From Thiemannella venezuelensis (GTDB lineage Bacteria > Actinomycetota > Actinomycetes > Streptosporangiales > Streptosporangiaceae): 64,000 bases of DNA. Location: contig NZ_JACHJJ010000019.1 of NCBI RefSeq assembly GCF_014203605.1, forward strand, positions 117,997-181,996. Direction: 5' to 3'. Position 1 is the first letter of the stretch; every line of letters starts with the position of its first letter. A program made the position numbers and the translations under genes. This document shows positions 55,959 to 64,000 of the stretch, piece after piece. The notes below the pieces were generated by a model that ran no database searches, was not told the origin of the DNA, and saw only the letters and a program-made list of their open reading frames with translations.

Positions 55959-56750
55959 TCAGCCGCGGCCGACGCGGGCGAGCTGGCGGGACTGGGCGAC
56001 GAGCCTGCCGGCGGAGTCCCAGACCTCGACCTCCTCGTCGAACCAGCCGTCGCTGATCATCCGGCCGCTGCCGAGCAGGGTGAGCCAGCCGGGGGCGGGC
56101 AGCGCGCGCAGGTGCCAGGTGAGGTCCACGGTCGGCGCCCAGCCGCGGGCTCCGGCGGAGAAGACGACGGGAGGCAGCGCGTCCACGGCCAGGGCCAGGA
56201 TGTAGGGGTCGGGGTCCTGCGGTTCGGCCATGCGGAAGTGGGCGCGGGCCTCGGGGCGGCCGGTGGGGCTGCCGTCGAGCCAGCCGATGGTGGGCGGGTC
56301 GAACGCCATGTCGATCTGGGCGTTGAACGTCATGTTCGACTCGGGCTTGGGGTCGGGGAGCTTGACGCACTCCTCGACGGGCGGCATGGCGGCCGACGGC
56401 CCGTCCGTCCAGTCGGGGGCCACGTCGTTCAGGGTGGCGGTGGTGACGAGGGTCTCGATGAACGCCTTGTCGTCCTGGACGAGGGTGGCCCGGGTCATCG
56501 TCGCGGTGCGGCCGGTCTTGATCTGCTCCAGCCGCACCCGGGCCGGGCCGGGCCGGGGGGCGCGCAGGAACTGCGCGCTGGTGGTCACCGGGTGCTCGTG
56601 CGGGGAGGCGTCCACGACGGCGCGCAGGAGCACGGCCATCAGGTAGCCGCCGTTGAGCGGGCCGCCGATCGAGTAGCCGGGGTCCAGGCACACGTCGTAG
56701 GTGGTCTCGTCCACCCGGATCGCCTGCGTCGCCTCGTCGAACTTCGTCAT
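55959..56750 (-). CDS. Acyl-CoA thioesterase (double hotdog, TesB-like)
   Basis: 263 residues, two hotdog folds. The N-terminal half has GGPLNGGYLMAVLLRA, the C-terminal half GWAPTVDLTWHLRA and DEEVEVWDSAGRLVAQSRQLA, typical of the acyl-CoA thioesterase/DUF4442-related actinobacterial family. ATG at 56750. Substrate acyl-CoA unknown; monocistronic. Confidence 0.85.
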   Translation of the reverse strand: MTKFDEATQAIRVDETTYDVCLDPGYSIGGPLNGGYLMAVLLRAVVDASPHEHPVTTSAQFLRAPRPGPARVRLEQIKTGRTATMTRATLVQDDKAFIETLVTTATLNDVAPDWTDGPSAAMPPVEECVKLPDPKPESNMTFNAQIDMAFDPPTIGWLDGSPTGRPEARAHFRMAEPQDPDPYILALAVDALPPVVFSAGARGWAPTVDLTWHLRALPAPGWLTLLGSGRMISDGWFDEEVEVWDSAGRLVAQSRQLARVGRG

Positions 56751-57209
56751 CTGCCGTCCACTGCCTCGTCTCGCCGCGGCCCGCGGGCGCCACGCCACCG
56801 GCCGCCGGGCCTTCCGGCCAGGCCCCGGCGTTCCGCACGGCACCGTCCCGAACCTTATTCTAGTGAGGCCACTTTACCCGTCCCGGGCGGTTCACGCTCC
56901 CCCGGCCTCGGAGCGGCCCGTCCCGCCCCGCCGCCGGGAAATCAGGCCGCGCCTCCATTAAAGATTTTCTAAGGACTTTTCCTACCGATGGCGACGTCCG
57001 CCCCGTGTCACTCGGTGTCGCCGCACCGCTCCCCTCGGCCAGAAGCCCTGCCCGGAACGGCCGGCCCCGCCGAACCCGCCGACCGGCACCCCCGGAGCTG
57101 GGGGATTCGCCGTTAGACGGAGCAATGAGGCAGTTAGTTCAATGCAAGTCGTTTGCTAGAGAGATGCACTAACTTCTACGTATCCGCGAAGTCCACATTG
57201 TGAGTGAGC
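56751..57209. other. Non-coding gap between divergent thioesterase and DUF3352 genes
   Basis: 459 bp. Two AT-rich patches stand out: one around 56955-56980 and one at 57120-57185 directly before the DUF3352 gene, which contains GTTAGT and ACTAAC as distant inverted arms. These are probably promoter regions. No gene or RNA is recognised. Confidence 0.5.
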
Positions 57210-59114
57210 ATGTCTGCCAACAATCCCCCCGACCAGTTCCCCCCGCCGGGCGCGCAGCCCGACAGGACGATCGCATACCGTCGGAACGAGGGTGCGCAGC
57301 AGCACAACCAGCCGCACACCCAGGCCTACCCCCAGCCGGGCTACCCGCAGAGCCAGCCCGGATACCCCCAGCAGGGTGGCGGCCACCCACAGGGTCAGCC
57401 CGGATACCCCCAGCAGAGCGCGGGCGGGTACCAGCAGGCGCAGCAGCCGTACGGCCAGCAGAGCCAGCAGCCCGGCTACCAGCAGCAGAACTACGGGCAG
57501 CAGGCCTACCCGCAGCAGGGCCAGCCGTACGGGCAGCAGGCCTACGGGCAGCAGAACTACGGGCAGCAGGCCTACCCGCAGCAGGGCCAGCCGTACGGCC
57601 AGCAGACCTACCCGCAGCAGGGCTACCAGCAGGGCGCCGAGTTCCTGGGCTCCGGTCAGCCGCCCGCCCCGCCCGTGCGCAAGGGCCGCAAGGGCTGGCT
57701 GGTCGCGGTGATCGCGGCGCTGGTGGTGGCGCTCGTCGGCGGCGGCGGCGTCTACGCCGTCAGCCTGCTCAGCGGCGGCGGCGCCCAGCCCCATGACGTG
57801 CTGCCCGGCAACGCCATCGGCTACGTCCGGATCGACCTCGACCCGGCCGCCAACCAGAAGCTGGCGCTGTACGACATCGCCAAGAAGTTCACCGTCACCA
57901 AGGACTCCTTCACCGGCGACGACCCGCGCCAGTCCTTCTTCGACATGATCAAGAAGGACACCGAGAGCCTGAGCAAGGTGGACTTCGCCGCCGACATCGA
58001 GCCGTGGCTCGGCTCGCGCATCGGCGCGGCCGTGACCCCGCCCGCCAAGGACGGCGGGGAGCCCGGAGCCGTGATCGCCGTCCAGGTCACCGACCAGGAG
58101 GCGGCCAAGGCCGGGATCGCCAAGCTGATGGGCGAGGAGAAGTACGGCATCGCCTTCCGCGACGACTACGCGCTGCTCGCCCAGACGCAGGCCCAGGCCG
58201 ACCAGGCCGCCACCGCCCAGACGCTGGCGGAGAACGCCAACTTCACCTCCGACCAGGGCGACCTGGGCGAGACCGGCGTGCTCTCCCTCTGGGTGGACGC
58301 CGGCAAGATCGCGGAGCTCGCTCCCGACATGGCCTCGCAGGACCCCGCCACCCTCGCCAAGATCAAGAACGTCCGGGTCGCCGCCGCGCTCCGCTTCGAC
58401 GGCAACTACGTCGAGTTCGCCGGCATCGCCCGCGGCGGGCAGGACCTGGGCGTGGGCGAGCCCGAGCCCTCCCAGATCGGCCGGCTCCCGGCGACCACCG
58501 CCGCGGCGGTCTCGGTCTCCGGGCTCGGCGAGATGATCGGCAAGCAGTGGGCCGAGATCATGAAGACGGTCAACCAGACCGCCGGCGACCAGTCCTTCCA
58601 GCAGTTCGTCAACCAGGCCCAGCAGCAGTACGGCCTGGCCCTCCCCGCCGACCTGGTGACCCTGCTCGGCAGCAACCTCACCCTGGCCCTGGACTCGACC
58701 GGCCTCGACGGCAGCGCGCCCAAGTTCGGCGCGCGGATCGCCACCGACCCGGCCAAGGCCCAGGAGGTCGTCGGCAAGATCGAGAAGTTCCTCGCCGACT
58801 CCGGCACCGCCGTGCCGCAGATCGCCAAGGCGCCCGGTGACGGCGTCCTGGTCCTGGCCAGCGACCAGGCCTACGCCTCCGAGCTCGCCAAGGAGGGCAG
58901 CCTCGCCGACAGCGAGAGCTTCCAGCTCGCCATCCCGAACGCCGGCGAGGCGACCTTCGCCGCCTACGTCGACCTCGACAAGATCGAGAAGTTCTACCTG
59001 GAGAACCTGCAGGGCGACGAGAAGGCCAACGCCCAGGTCCTGCGCGCCGTCGGCATCAGCGGCTCGCAGAACGGCGGCGACGCCGACTTCTCCCTGAGGG
59101 TCCTGTTCAACTAA
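57210..59114 (+). CDS. DUF3352 membrane protein with Q/Y/G/P-rich cytoplasmic tail
   Basis: 634 residues. The first ~150 are low complexity with repeats of the type [11 protein letters not shown] and GYPQQ; then KGRKGW and one membrane helix (about 170-190), and a DUF3352 domain (about 195-634) outside, with alternating beta/alpha segments such as [17 protein letters not shown] at 57210; GTG codons just upstream are alternatives. No known function; possible envelope sensor or scaffold. A terminator follows. Confidence 0.85.
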   Translation: MSANNPPDQFPPPGAQPDRTIAYRRNEGAQQHNQPHTQAYPQPGYPQSQPGYPQQGGGHPQGQPGYPQQSAGGYQQAQQPYGQQSQQPGYQQQNYGQQAYPQQGQPYGQQAYGQQNYGQQAYPQQGQPYGQQTYPQQGYQQGAEFLGSGQPPAPPVRKGRKGWLVAVIAALVVALVGGGGVYAVSLLSGGGAQPHDVLPGNAIGYVRIDLDPAANQKLALYDIAKKFTVTKDSFTGDDPRQSFFDMIKKDTESLSKVDFAADIEPWLGSRIGAAVTPPAKDGGEPGAVIAVQVTDQEAAKAGIAKLMGEEKYGIAFRDDYALLAQTQAQADQAATAQTLAENANFTSDQGDLGETGVLSLWVDAGKIAELAPDMASQDPATLAKIKNVRVAAALRFDGNYVEFAGIARGGQDLGVGEPEPSQIGRLPATTAAAVSVSGLGEMIGKQWAEIMKTVNQTAGDQSFQQFVNQAQQQYGLALPADLVTLLGSNLTLALDSTGLDGSAPKFGARIATDPAKAQEVVGKIEKFLADSGTAVPQIAKAPGDGVLVLASDQAYASELAKEGSLADSESFQLAIPNAGEATFAAYVDLDKIEKFYLENLQGDEKANAQVLRAVGISGSQNGGDADFSLRVLFN

Positions 59115-59135
59115 AGAGTCCGGACCGGCCATACG

Positions 59136-59173
59136 GGAAGGGCGGGCGTACCATCCGGTACGCCCGCCCTTCC
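59136..59173. terminator. Strong hairpin terminator, 17-bp stem
   Basis: 59136-59152 pairs perfectly with 59157-59173 around ATCC, 21 bp past the DUF3352 stop and one base before the convergent antitoxin stop; it can serve both genes. Confidence 0.88.
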
Positions 59174-59422
59174 TCATGTCCGCCCGCCGGCGGGATCGGC
59201 CATCTCCCGGGCCTTCGCGACGTCGGCCTCGAAGCCGGCGTCCAGCATTCCAGCGCTTCGGGCCAGGAAGGCCTTGACCATACGCCCCCGCGCGGTGGGC
59301 GCGGGGGCGATCACCGCGATCCGCCTGCCTCCACGGGTCACCATGATCGTCTCTCCCCGCTCGACCTCGTCCAGGACGGCCGCGAAGCTCCCGGACGCCT
59401 TGGCGGCAGTCATCACCTTCAT
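59174..59422 (-). CDS. Phd/YefM-type antitoxin without toxin
   Basis: 82 residues with the Phd pattern: AAKASGSFAAVLDEVERGETIMVTRGGRRIAVI, in which a helix is followed by the strand pair used for dimerisation; the C-terminal half (acidic helix) would bind a toxin. Downstream on this strand only the terminator remains, so no Doc, RelE or PIN toxin is adjacent. ATG at 59422 with weak ribosome site. Confidence 0.82.
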   Translation of the reverse strand: MKVMTAAKASGSFAAVLDEVERGETIMVTRGGRRIAVIAPAPTARGRMVKAFLARSAGMLDAGFEADVAKAREMADPAGGRT

Positions 59423-59610
59423 AGAATCAATCGTCTGACAAACGTCTGGCCTGCGGACCTCAGAAGTCGATCTCGACTGCGAGGAGGTGCTCAGGCAGGA
59501 CGGGTCCTGTGCGGTGACGCATCACAGCCGCGGCGACGACCATCTTGGTGAGCGAAGCGACTGGACCCGGCCATCGTCCTCGGGCGGCTCATGACCGGCC
59601 GGAGGCGGCC

Positions 59611-60816
59611 TCACCGGCGGGCGGCGGCGAGGACCACGTCCACCAGCCGCTCGGCCGCATCCGGCCGGCCATGCGTTCGGGCCCGCGCGGCGATGGCGGC
59701 ACGCCGGGCCGAGTTCGTGAGCAGGGGTTCCACGGCTACCCGCAGGGCGGCCGTGGACACCTCGTCGAGCAGGGCGACCGCGGCGCCGTCCTCCTGGAGG
59801 TACCGCGCGTTGTGCGCCTGCTCGTCGCCTGCCGATGAGGCGAGAGGGATGAACACGGCCGCCTTGCCCAGCGCGGTCACCTCGGCGATCGTTCCGGCTC
59901 CGCTCCGGGAGACCAGCACGTCGGCCAGGTCGAGCACGTCGGGCAGTTCGGGGCCGATGAAACCCGTCAGGTGGTAGCGGGCCGCCAGGCCGGGCGGGAG
60001 TTCGGCGGTGCGCCGCCGCAACTCCTCGACGTTGGCCGTCCCGCACTGGTGGACGACGTTGGCGTGGGACAGCAGCCACGGGAGAACGCCGCCCACCACG
60101 TTGTTGATCTGCTGCGACCCTTGGGCGCCGCCGGTGACGTAGACGGTGGGCAAGGTTCGGTCGAAGCCGTGCAGGCCGAGGCCATTGATCGCCTTGTCCG
60201 CCTGACCGGACAGCACTTCGGGCCGTACGGGGTTACCCGTGACGACGGCGATCCCCCGCGACGACTCCGGCAGCAGCGACACGGTCGATTCGGACGACAC
60301 GGCGAAGCGCGTCGCGGTGCGGGCCAGCAGCCGATTGGCCAGGCCCAGGCGGACGGTCTGCTCGTGCACCACGAGGGGGCGGCGGCACATGGCGGCCGCC
60401 AAGCCCACCGGGACGGCGACGTAGCCGCCCGTGGCCAGCACCACGTCGGGGCGGAACCGGGAGACGATCGAGCGGGCCTGCGCAACGCCGAGCGGGACGC
60501 GGCCCATGTCCTTGATGTTGGCGGGAGAGATCATCTTCAGCGGGTTGCGGGCGCGCCGTACCTTGCCGGTGGCGACCGCCGCGAACGCGATCCGCTCGCT
60601 CGCCGCGACGCGGGCCTCCAGGCCGTCTGCCGTTCCGACCCACACGACGTCCAGCGCCCTTCCGGTGGCCGCGAGCCTGGCCTGCAAGGTGCGCACCGTG
60701 GTGAGGGCGGGGTAGGTGTGGCCGCCCGTCCCGCCGCCGGTGACGATCAGGCGGAAGGGCCGCCCCGAGTCCGGCGCGAGACGGCTGACGGCACTGTTCA
60801 CGAAAAAGCTCTCCAT
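59611..60816 (-). CDS. MurG-like UDP-N-acetylglucosamine transferase
   Basis: 401 residues, GT-B fold. N-terminal VTGGGTGGHTYPAL (about 25-38), VLATGGYVAVPVGLAA, VVHEQTVRLGLANR; C-terminal TGNPVRPEVL, VTGGAQGSQQINNVV, SRSGAGTIAEV and the final lysine/glutamine region. It lies outside a division/cell-wall cluster, so it is probably a second, specialised enzyme. ATG at 60816; a GTG five codons later is possible. It follows the radical SAM/methyltransferase group on the same strand after a gap of about 310 bp. Confidence 0.82.
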   Translation of the reverse strand: MESFFVNSAVSRLAPDSGRPFRLIVTGGGTGGHTYPALTTVRTLQARLAATGRALDVVWVGTADGLEARVAASERIAFAAVATGKVRRARNPLKMISPANIKDMGRVPLGVAQARSIVSRFRPDVVLATGGYVAVPVGLAAAMCRRPLVVHEQTVRLGLANRLLARTATRFAVSSESTVSLLPESSRGIAVVTGNPVRPEVLSGQADKAINGLGLHGFDRTLPTVYVTGGAQGSQQINNVVGGVLPWLLSHANVVHQCGTANVEELRRRTAELPPGLAARYHLTGFIGPELPDVLDLADVLVSRSGAGTIAEVTALGKAAVFIPLASSAGDEQAHNARYLQEDGAAVALLDEVSTAALRVAVEPLLTNSARRAAIAARARTHGRPDAAERLVDVVLAAARR

Positions 60817-61125
60817 CTGGCTGCATCGAGGACTCGACCCGCACCCGAAGGTGGCGGAACATCGCGGACGATAGCAGTCGATCTCGCACTGCGCCGAGCG
60901 GTCGGGCCTCCCGCCGTCAGGATGGCCGGGCCACGTACGCTTGCTTGGCGTCGGCAGAGAACCCGCAGGCACGGTAGGTCGCCGAGCCGGGCCTCGCGGA
61001 ACATGCGTGGAGCATAGCCAACGCGCCGAACCCTTCTCCTTGCCGGTACCGCCGCGCAGGCGGGCCGGGACGCGGAGACGACGCCTGCCAGGCTCGCTCT
61101 GTTCCCCTCGTTCGACCTCATCTGC
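60817..61125. other. Non-coding gap upstream of the MurG-like gene
   Basis: About 310 bp. Open frames cross it on both strands, but none has a family-like sequence or a ribosome site. I see no RNA or repeat; it probably holds the promoter of the MurG-like gene. Confidence 0.4.
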
Positions 61126-61230
61126 TCAACGACACTGAGTGCCCAAGCCGGTCGATCCCCTCTGGCCGCGACCGGGGTCGGGTATGTCCGGGATGAGGTC
61201 ATCATCTCGGGACACAACATCTCCGTTCAT
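61126..61230 (-). CDS. 34-residue ORF coupled to the methyltransferase (candidate peptide)
   Basis: The ATG at 61230 overlaps the methyltransferase stop codon (ATGA). The peptide has an acidic N-terminal half with five aspartates in SRDDDLIPDIPDPG, a glycine/serine region and a single cysteine near the end. Not recognised. Position and Asp content make it a possible substrate of the PIMT-like enzyme, but a chance ORF is also possible. Confidence 0.35.
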   Translation of the reverse strand: MNGDVVSRDDDLIPDIPDPGRGQRGSTGLGTQCR

Positions 61231-62375
61231 TGAGCGGTTATGACCCCTTCCCAGGTTCCTCGCGTCAGGTGGATTTCTCCGGTGGGCCGGATGAACGCTC
61301 TGGCGCCGTGGAGGGGAAGCGAGCCCTCCGTCACCCACAGGTGGCGGATGTCGTCGAGGATGTTCCACAGGCGGCGGGGGCCGCCCTGGTGGACGGTCGG
61401 CGGATCGTCGCCCTTCGCGGTGGCCCTGGCCCACGATCCATCGGCATGGACCATGCGCGCGGTGCGCTGTCCATCGTCGTCTTCCTCGTAGTGGTGTTCG
61501 ATGCCGGGGGCGACCACTTCCAGCATGGAGGGGATCTCCCAGTTGTAGGAGACGCGCATCACGGGGTACCGGCCCCGGCCGACCTCCTCCCCTTCGGCCT
61601 CCCAGACCGCATCGAACAGATCCTCGTCCGGCGGGTAGTCCTCTCCTCTGCGAGTCTCCATGAACATGGCGCGGTCCCATTCCACCCGGCCCACCGCTCC
61701 ACCGTCCGGCGTCTTGTCCGCCGTGATGATGAGGCAGGTGTGGGCGATGGTGGTGACCAGGCGGCCCTCCGGCCGTAACACGGCCAGCCAGCTCTCCGGG
61801 ATCGGCCGCACCGACACCATCGACACGATCCGGTCGTAGTCACCGGGGATCGGGCCGGTCGCGTCGACGGTCAGCACCCGGGGGTGAAGGCCGATGCCGT
61901 CGAGCCGATCGGCGGCGGCTTCCACGAGGTAGGGATCGACATCGATGCTGGTGACATGCCGCTCCCCGATCCGGTTGGCCAGCAGAGCCGCGCTGTAGCC
62001 GGAGCCCGTGGCGACGTCGAGGACATCCGCGCCCTCATAGACCTCGGCATGCCGGAGCATCTGCACGACCAGGCCGGGGAGTGTGGACGACGACGTAGGG
62101 CGTCCAGCGGTCACAACCGCCGCCTCCGCGTGATCGGCGTGCAGCGGGCCGACCCTGGTCACCAAGGTCCGATCGCTGTAAGCCTCATCCGCCCATGTCT
62201 CAGCGTCCGAAGGGCCGTCGTGTACTTCCCACTCGCCGTACCCGGCCGGACTCCACCAGCGTGGCACGAAGGCATGCCGGGGTGTGATCGCGACCGGCTC
62301 CCGCCACCGTGACCCGCGCGGGGTCACAGTGGCGGCCAGTTCGGCGGCGTGAGGGCGCCAGTCCATGTGTCTCAC
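61227..62375 (-). CDS. PIMT-like SAM-dependent methyltransferase
   Basis: 382 residues. The central domain is like protein-L-isoaspartate O-methyltransferase: VLDVATGSGYSAALLA (118-133) binds SAM, preceded by TSSSTLPGLVVQML, which matches the PIMT peptide-binding loop. It is longer than PIMT by N- and C-terminal extensions found in RiPP-associated methyltransferases. The GTG at 62375 overlaps the radical SAM stop (GTGA); an ATG at 62366 is the alternative. In peptide clusters such enzymes methylate aspartates to form aspartimide. Confidence 0.8.
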   Translation of the reverse strand: MRHMDWRPHAAELAATVTPRGSRWREPVAITPRHAFVPRWWSPAGYGEWEVHDGPSDAETWADEAYSDRTLVTRVGPLHADHAEAAVVTAGRPTSSSTLPGLVVQMLRHAEVYEGADVLDVATGSGYSAALLANRIGERHVTSIDVDPYLVEAAADRLDGIGLHPRVLTVDATGPIPGDYDRIVSMVSVRPIPESWLAVLRPEGRLVTTIAHTCLIITADKTPDGGAVGRVEWDRAMFMETRRGEDYPPDEDLFDAVWEAEGEEVGRGRYPVMRVSYNWEIPSMLEVVAPGIEHHYEEDDDGQRTARMVHADGSWARATAKGDDPPTVHQGGPRRLWNILDDIRHLWVTEGSLPLHGARAFIRPTGEIHLTRGTWEGVITAQ

Positions 62376-63289
62376 TTCTTCGGGGGCTTGGATTTAGTGT
62401 CGGGGGCGCAGAACCTAGGGTTGCAGGCCGGGCTCTCCGACGGCGCGCAATCGTTGCCATCCCGTTCGGTCGGCCTGCACGACGGCTGCTGCGGGTTGCA
62501 GGGCTTCCCTGCGGTGGGGATGGCCGAGACGAGTTCACTCCAGGTGACGCCCTTCACGATCTCCGCCAGAGGCGTTCTCCGAACGTTCCCTGCGACCATC
62601 CAACGCGACAGGACACAGGGCCACACGTCCCCGTCCGGGCTGATCGCTGCCTTCCCGTCGCCGCACTGGCCGCAGAGCTGCGACACGTCGGGAACGGTGG
62701 CGGCCGCCCGGCCGACTCCGCGAACCCGATCTGTGCCGATGGCCGTCACGCCCATGGCGGCCAGTTCGGCGCGGGCCTGTTCAACACGTTGACCGGCGAG
62801 AACGTCGATGATGCCGACCCTCAGCGGAATACCCCGTTTAACGGCTTCAGCGATGTTGGCCTTCGTACGCCCGTAAGCGCCCCGGCGGCCGGTGACCGCA
62901 CCGTGCTCGGTCACGCGGTCGGAGTAATAGCTGGTCGCCAACCTGACGTTCGGGTGGCTGAACAGCTCCCACCATCCGGTTCGGACCGTGACGAGGTTGC
63001 TGTAGACCTCAACGCCCATGCCCGCGTCGATAGCGTCGCCCAGGAGAGTCGCGAAGTCCGGATACAGCGTCGGTTCTCCGCCGATGAACTGGACATGGCT
63101 CACACCCAGTGTCTTCGCCTCGGTGATGAGCCGACGCCAGTCAGCGGCCGTCATGGTGCCATGGCCACCGCCTGGACCGCTGGAGGCGTAGCACTGCACG
63201 CAGGTCAATTGGCATTTGCCGGTCAGCTCGAATTCCAGGTGCCAACCGCTCAGGGACCGGGCCGCTGCCGTCTGTTCGAGCGTCATCAT
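62372..63289 (-). CDS. Radical SAM protein with SPASM-like C-terminus
   Basis: 305 residues. The [4Fe-4S]-SAM motif is Cys26-x3-Cys30-x2-Cys33; QFIGGEPTLYPDF is the GGE region. The C-terminal part holds further cysteines (LCGQCGDGKAAISPDG, VWPCVLSRW) in SPASM style, then a tail with five more cysteines spaced between prolines. ATG at 63289 (M-M-T-L-E) follows AGAAGGG. Coupled to the methyltransferase. It likely modifies a peptide or protein; substrate unknown. Confidence 0.85.
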   Translation of the reverse strand: MMTLEQTAAARSLSGWHLEFELTGKCQLTCVQCYASSGPGGGHGTMTAADWRRLITEAKTLGVSHVQFIGGEPTLYPDFATLLGDAIDAGMGVEVYSNLVTVRTGWWELFSHPNVRLATSYYSDRVTEHGAVTGRRGAYGRTKANIAEAVKRGIPLRVGIIDVLAGQRVEQARAELAAMGVTAIGTDRVRGVGRAAATVPDVSQLCGQCGDGKAAISPDGDVWPCVLSRWMVAGNVRRTPLAEIVKGVTWSELVSAIPTAGKPCNPQQPSCRPTERDGNDCAPSESPACNPRFCAPDTKSKPPKK

Positions 63290-63473
63290 GGTGCCCTTCT
63301 CCGCTCTGTCATGAGATCGAGTCGATAGTTGTGAGGCCCCCGGCGGGCCGTTCTCCCTCACGGGGGCAGAGGGTGAGCGAACGGGCGCGGTCGCGGGCGA
63401 CAACCGGGGGGTTGTTGTGGGAAGTCCCGTGCCGCAGCTCCCCCGCCGGGGGCGGTCTGTGAGTGGTCCGTTG

Positions 63474-63881
63474 TCAGCCCGTACGGGCGAGCGGGACGAA
63501 TGCGGCCGAGGACGCCTCGGGGTCGGCGGGGAACTCGCACCACACCAGGCGCCCCACTCCCAGATCCCGGAAGCCCCACGCCCCTCCGGTGAGGTGGCTG
63601 ACGATGAACAGTCCCCGGCCGCCCTCCGCCGATGCGGCAGAGACGCCGCCGATGGCGGGGTAGCTGTCGGTCATGCCCGCGTCGATGACCTCGAGGCGCA
63701 GGAGATCGTCGCAGACGGCCATTTTCATGATGACGCGGTCATCGCAGACGCTCTGCCCGCCGTGGCGGACCGCATTGGTCACCAGTTCTGATGCGACAAG
63801 GCGAGCGGTCTCGTAGGCGGGATGGTCTGCTCCGAGCCATTCCCGGACTTCCGCGCGGGCATGTGAAACGGACTTATCCAC
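63474..63881 (-). CDS. HATPase_c anti-sigma/regulatory kinase-like protein
   Basis: 135 residues of the RsbW-like ATP-binding fold: N-box ELVTNAVRHG, then VIDAGM and GGRGLFIVSHL. GTG at 63881 has no clear ribosome site. In actinomycetes such proteins often accompany Scr1-type HTH and BldB/DUF397 genes. It is the first gene before the radical SAM unit, 184 bp upstream of it, and may regulate it. Confidence 0.82.
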   Translation of the reverse strand: MDKSVSHARAEVREWLGADHPAYETARLVASELVTNAVRHGGQSVCDDRVIMKMAVCDDLLRLEVIDAGMTDSYPAIGGVSAASAEGGRGLFIVSHLTGGAWGFRDLGVGRLVWCEFPADPEASSAAFVPLARTG

Positions 63882-63919
63882 GCATTCTAGGTGGATCTCT
63901 TTAAGCGTGACTATTCAGG

Positions 63920-64000
63920 TTACTGTGTGAGCGCGGGCGTCCAGGGGTTGCCGAGCAGCGCGTCGTGAAGAGCCTGGGCAGCACGCAGGCCGTTCTTGCG
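63920..64000 (-). CDS. 3' end of an unidentified gene cut by the window edge
   Basis: The last 26 codons and the TAA stop of a frame entering from the right, ending ALLGNPWTPALTQ. Too short to identify. It is on the same strand, 38 bp before the HATPase gene, so it could be part of the same unit. Confidence 0.45.
   Translation of the reverse strand, partial: RKNGLRAAQALHDALLGNPWTPALTQ

Noticed and set aside
60798..61220. 140-residue minus-strand open frame before the MurG-like gene
   Set aside because: Arg/Ala-rich with no family features, overlaps the 34-residue ORF in another frame, and has no ribosome site.
63358..63579. 73-residue Pro/Arg-rich ORF as a RiPP precursor for the radical SAM enzyme
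   Set aside because: It overlaps the HATPase gene in another frame and has the composition of a shadow frame; no leader/core structure.
1..64000. CRISPR arrays, insertion sequences, rRNA genes
   Set aside because: No regularly spaced repeats, transposase motifs with terminal repeats, or rRNA segments were found on reading.

Overview
The window is very GC-rich, uses many GTG starts and overlapping (ATGA/GTGA) gene junctions, and carries families typical of filamentous actinomycetes: PadR regulators, ECF sigma factors with DGPF partners, DUF3352, DUF3618, AmaP/DUF6286 proteins and Scr1/BldB-style HATPase genes. It is most likely a chromosomal segment of a Streptosporangiales-like actinobacterium; no marker in it fixes the genus.

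Left part (0-11.5 kb): a histidine-utilisation region (hutI, hutF and an M20 amidohydrolase in one operon; hutU about 4 kb away; an RpiR/SIS regulator behind hutU). The two hut transcription units share a TGAATG-N4-(C/T)ATTCA operator-like site. An SDR, a PadR regulator and a DrrAB-type ABC exporter sit between them. Then (11.5-23 kb) comes accessory material: an MsbA-like exporter behind two tandem palindromes, a free-standing ketosynthase/acyl-carrier-protein pair, an ECF42-type sigma factor with its DGPF partner, a siderophore locus in which exporter, binding protein and permease are all damaged by deletions, and an AbiEii-like nucleotidyltransferase with a small partner.

Centre (22-40 kb): a gamma-glutamylation catabolic operon (GntR regulator, GlnA-like ligase, aldehyde dehydrogenase, SDR, PuuD-like hydrolase); a MacB-type ABC system with a divergent PadR repressor and a 25-bp palindrome between them; a tandem glycine riboswitch controlling gcvT-gcvH-sdaA; a GT-C membrane glycosyltransferase whose 3' end overlaps AmaP/DUF6286 genes head-on; a DSD1-like PLP protein and a BCP peroxiredoxin.

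At 39.9-40.8 kb is a small odd island: an HNH endonuclease gene interrupted by an in-frame TGA, a complete class I tRNA cloverleaf with the anticodon UAG, and an AT-rich RHH antitoxin remnant. The base skew of the + strand changes from C-rich to G-rich here regardless of gene direction. Next (41-51 kb) are two convergent two-component systems, a second MacB-type ABC system, and a toxin-like glutamine deamidase with a YrhB-like immunity gene.

Right part (51-64 kb): a molybdopterin oxidoreductase, the conserved rdgB-rph-MBL block in which the expected murI is degenerate, a thioesterase, a DUF3352 protein with a Q/Y/G/P-rich cytoplasmic tail, an orphan Phd-type antitoxin, and finally a same-strand group of HATPase, radical SAM/SPASM, PIMT-like methyltransferase, a 34-residue ORF and a MurG-like glycosyltransferase, which looks like a small peptide- or cell-wall-modifying cassette and is the best candidate here for an undescribed system.
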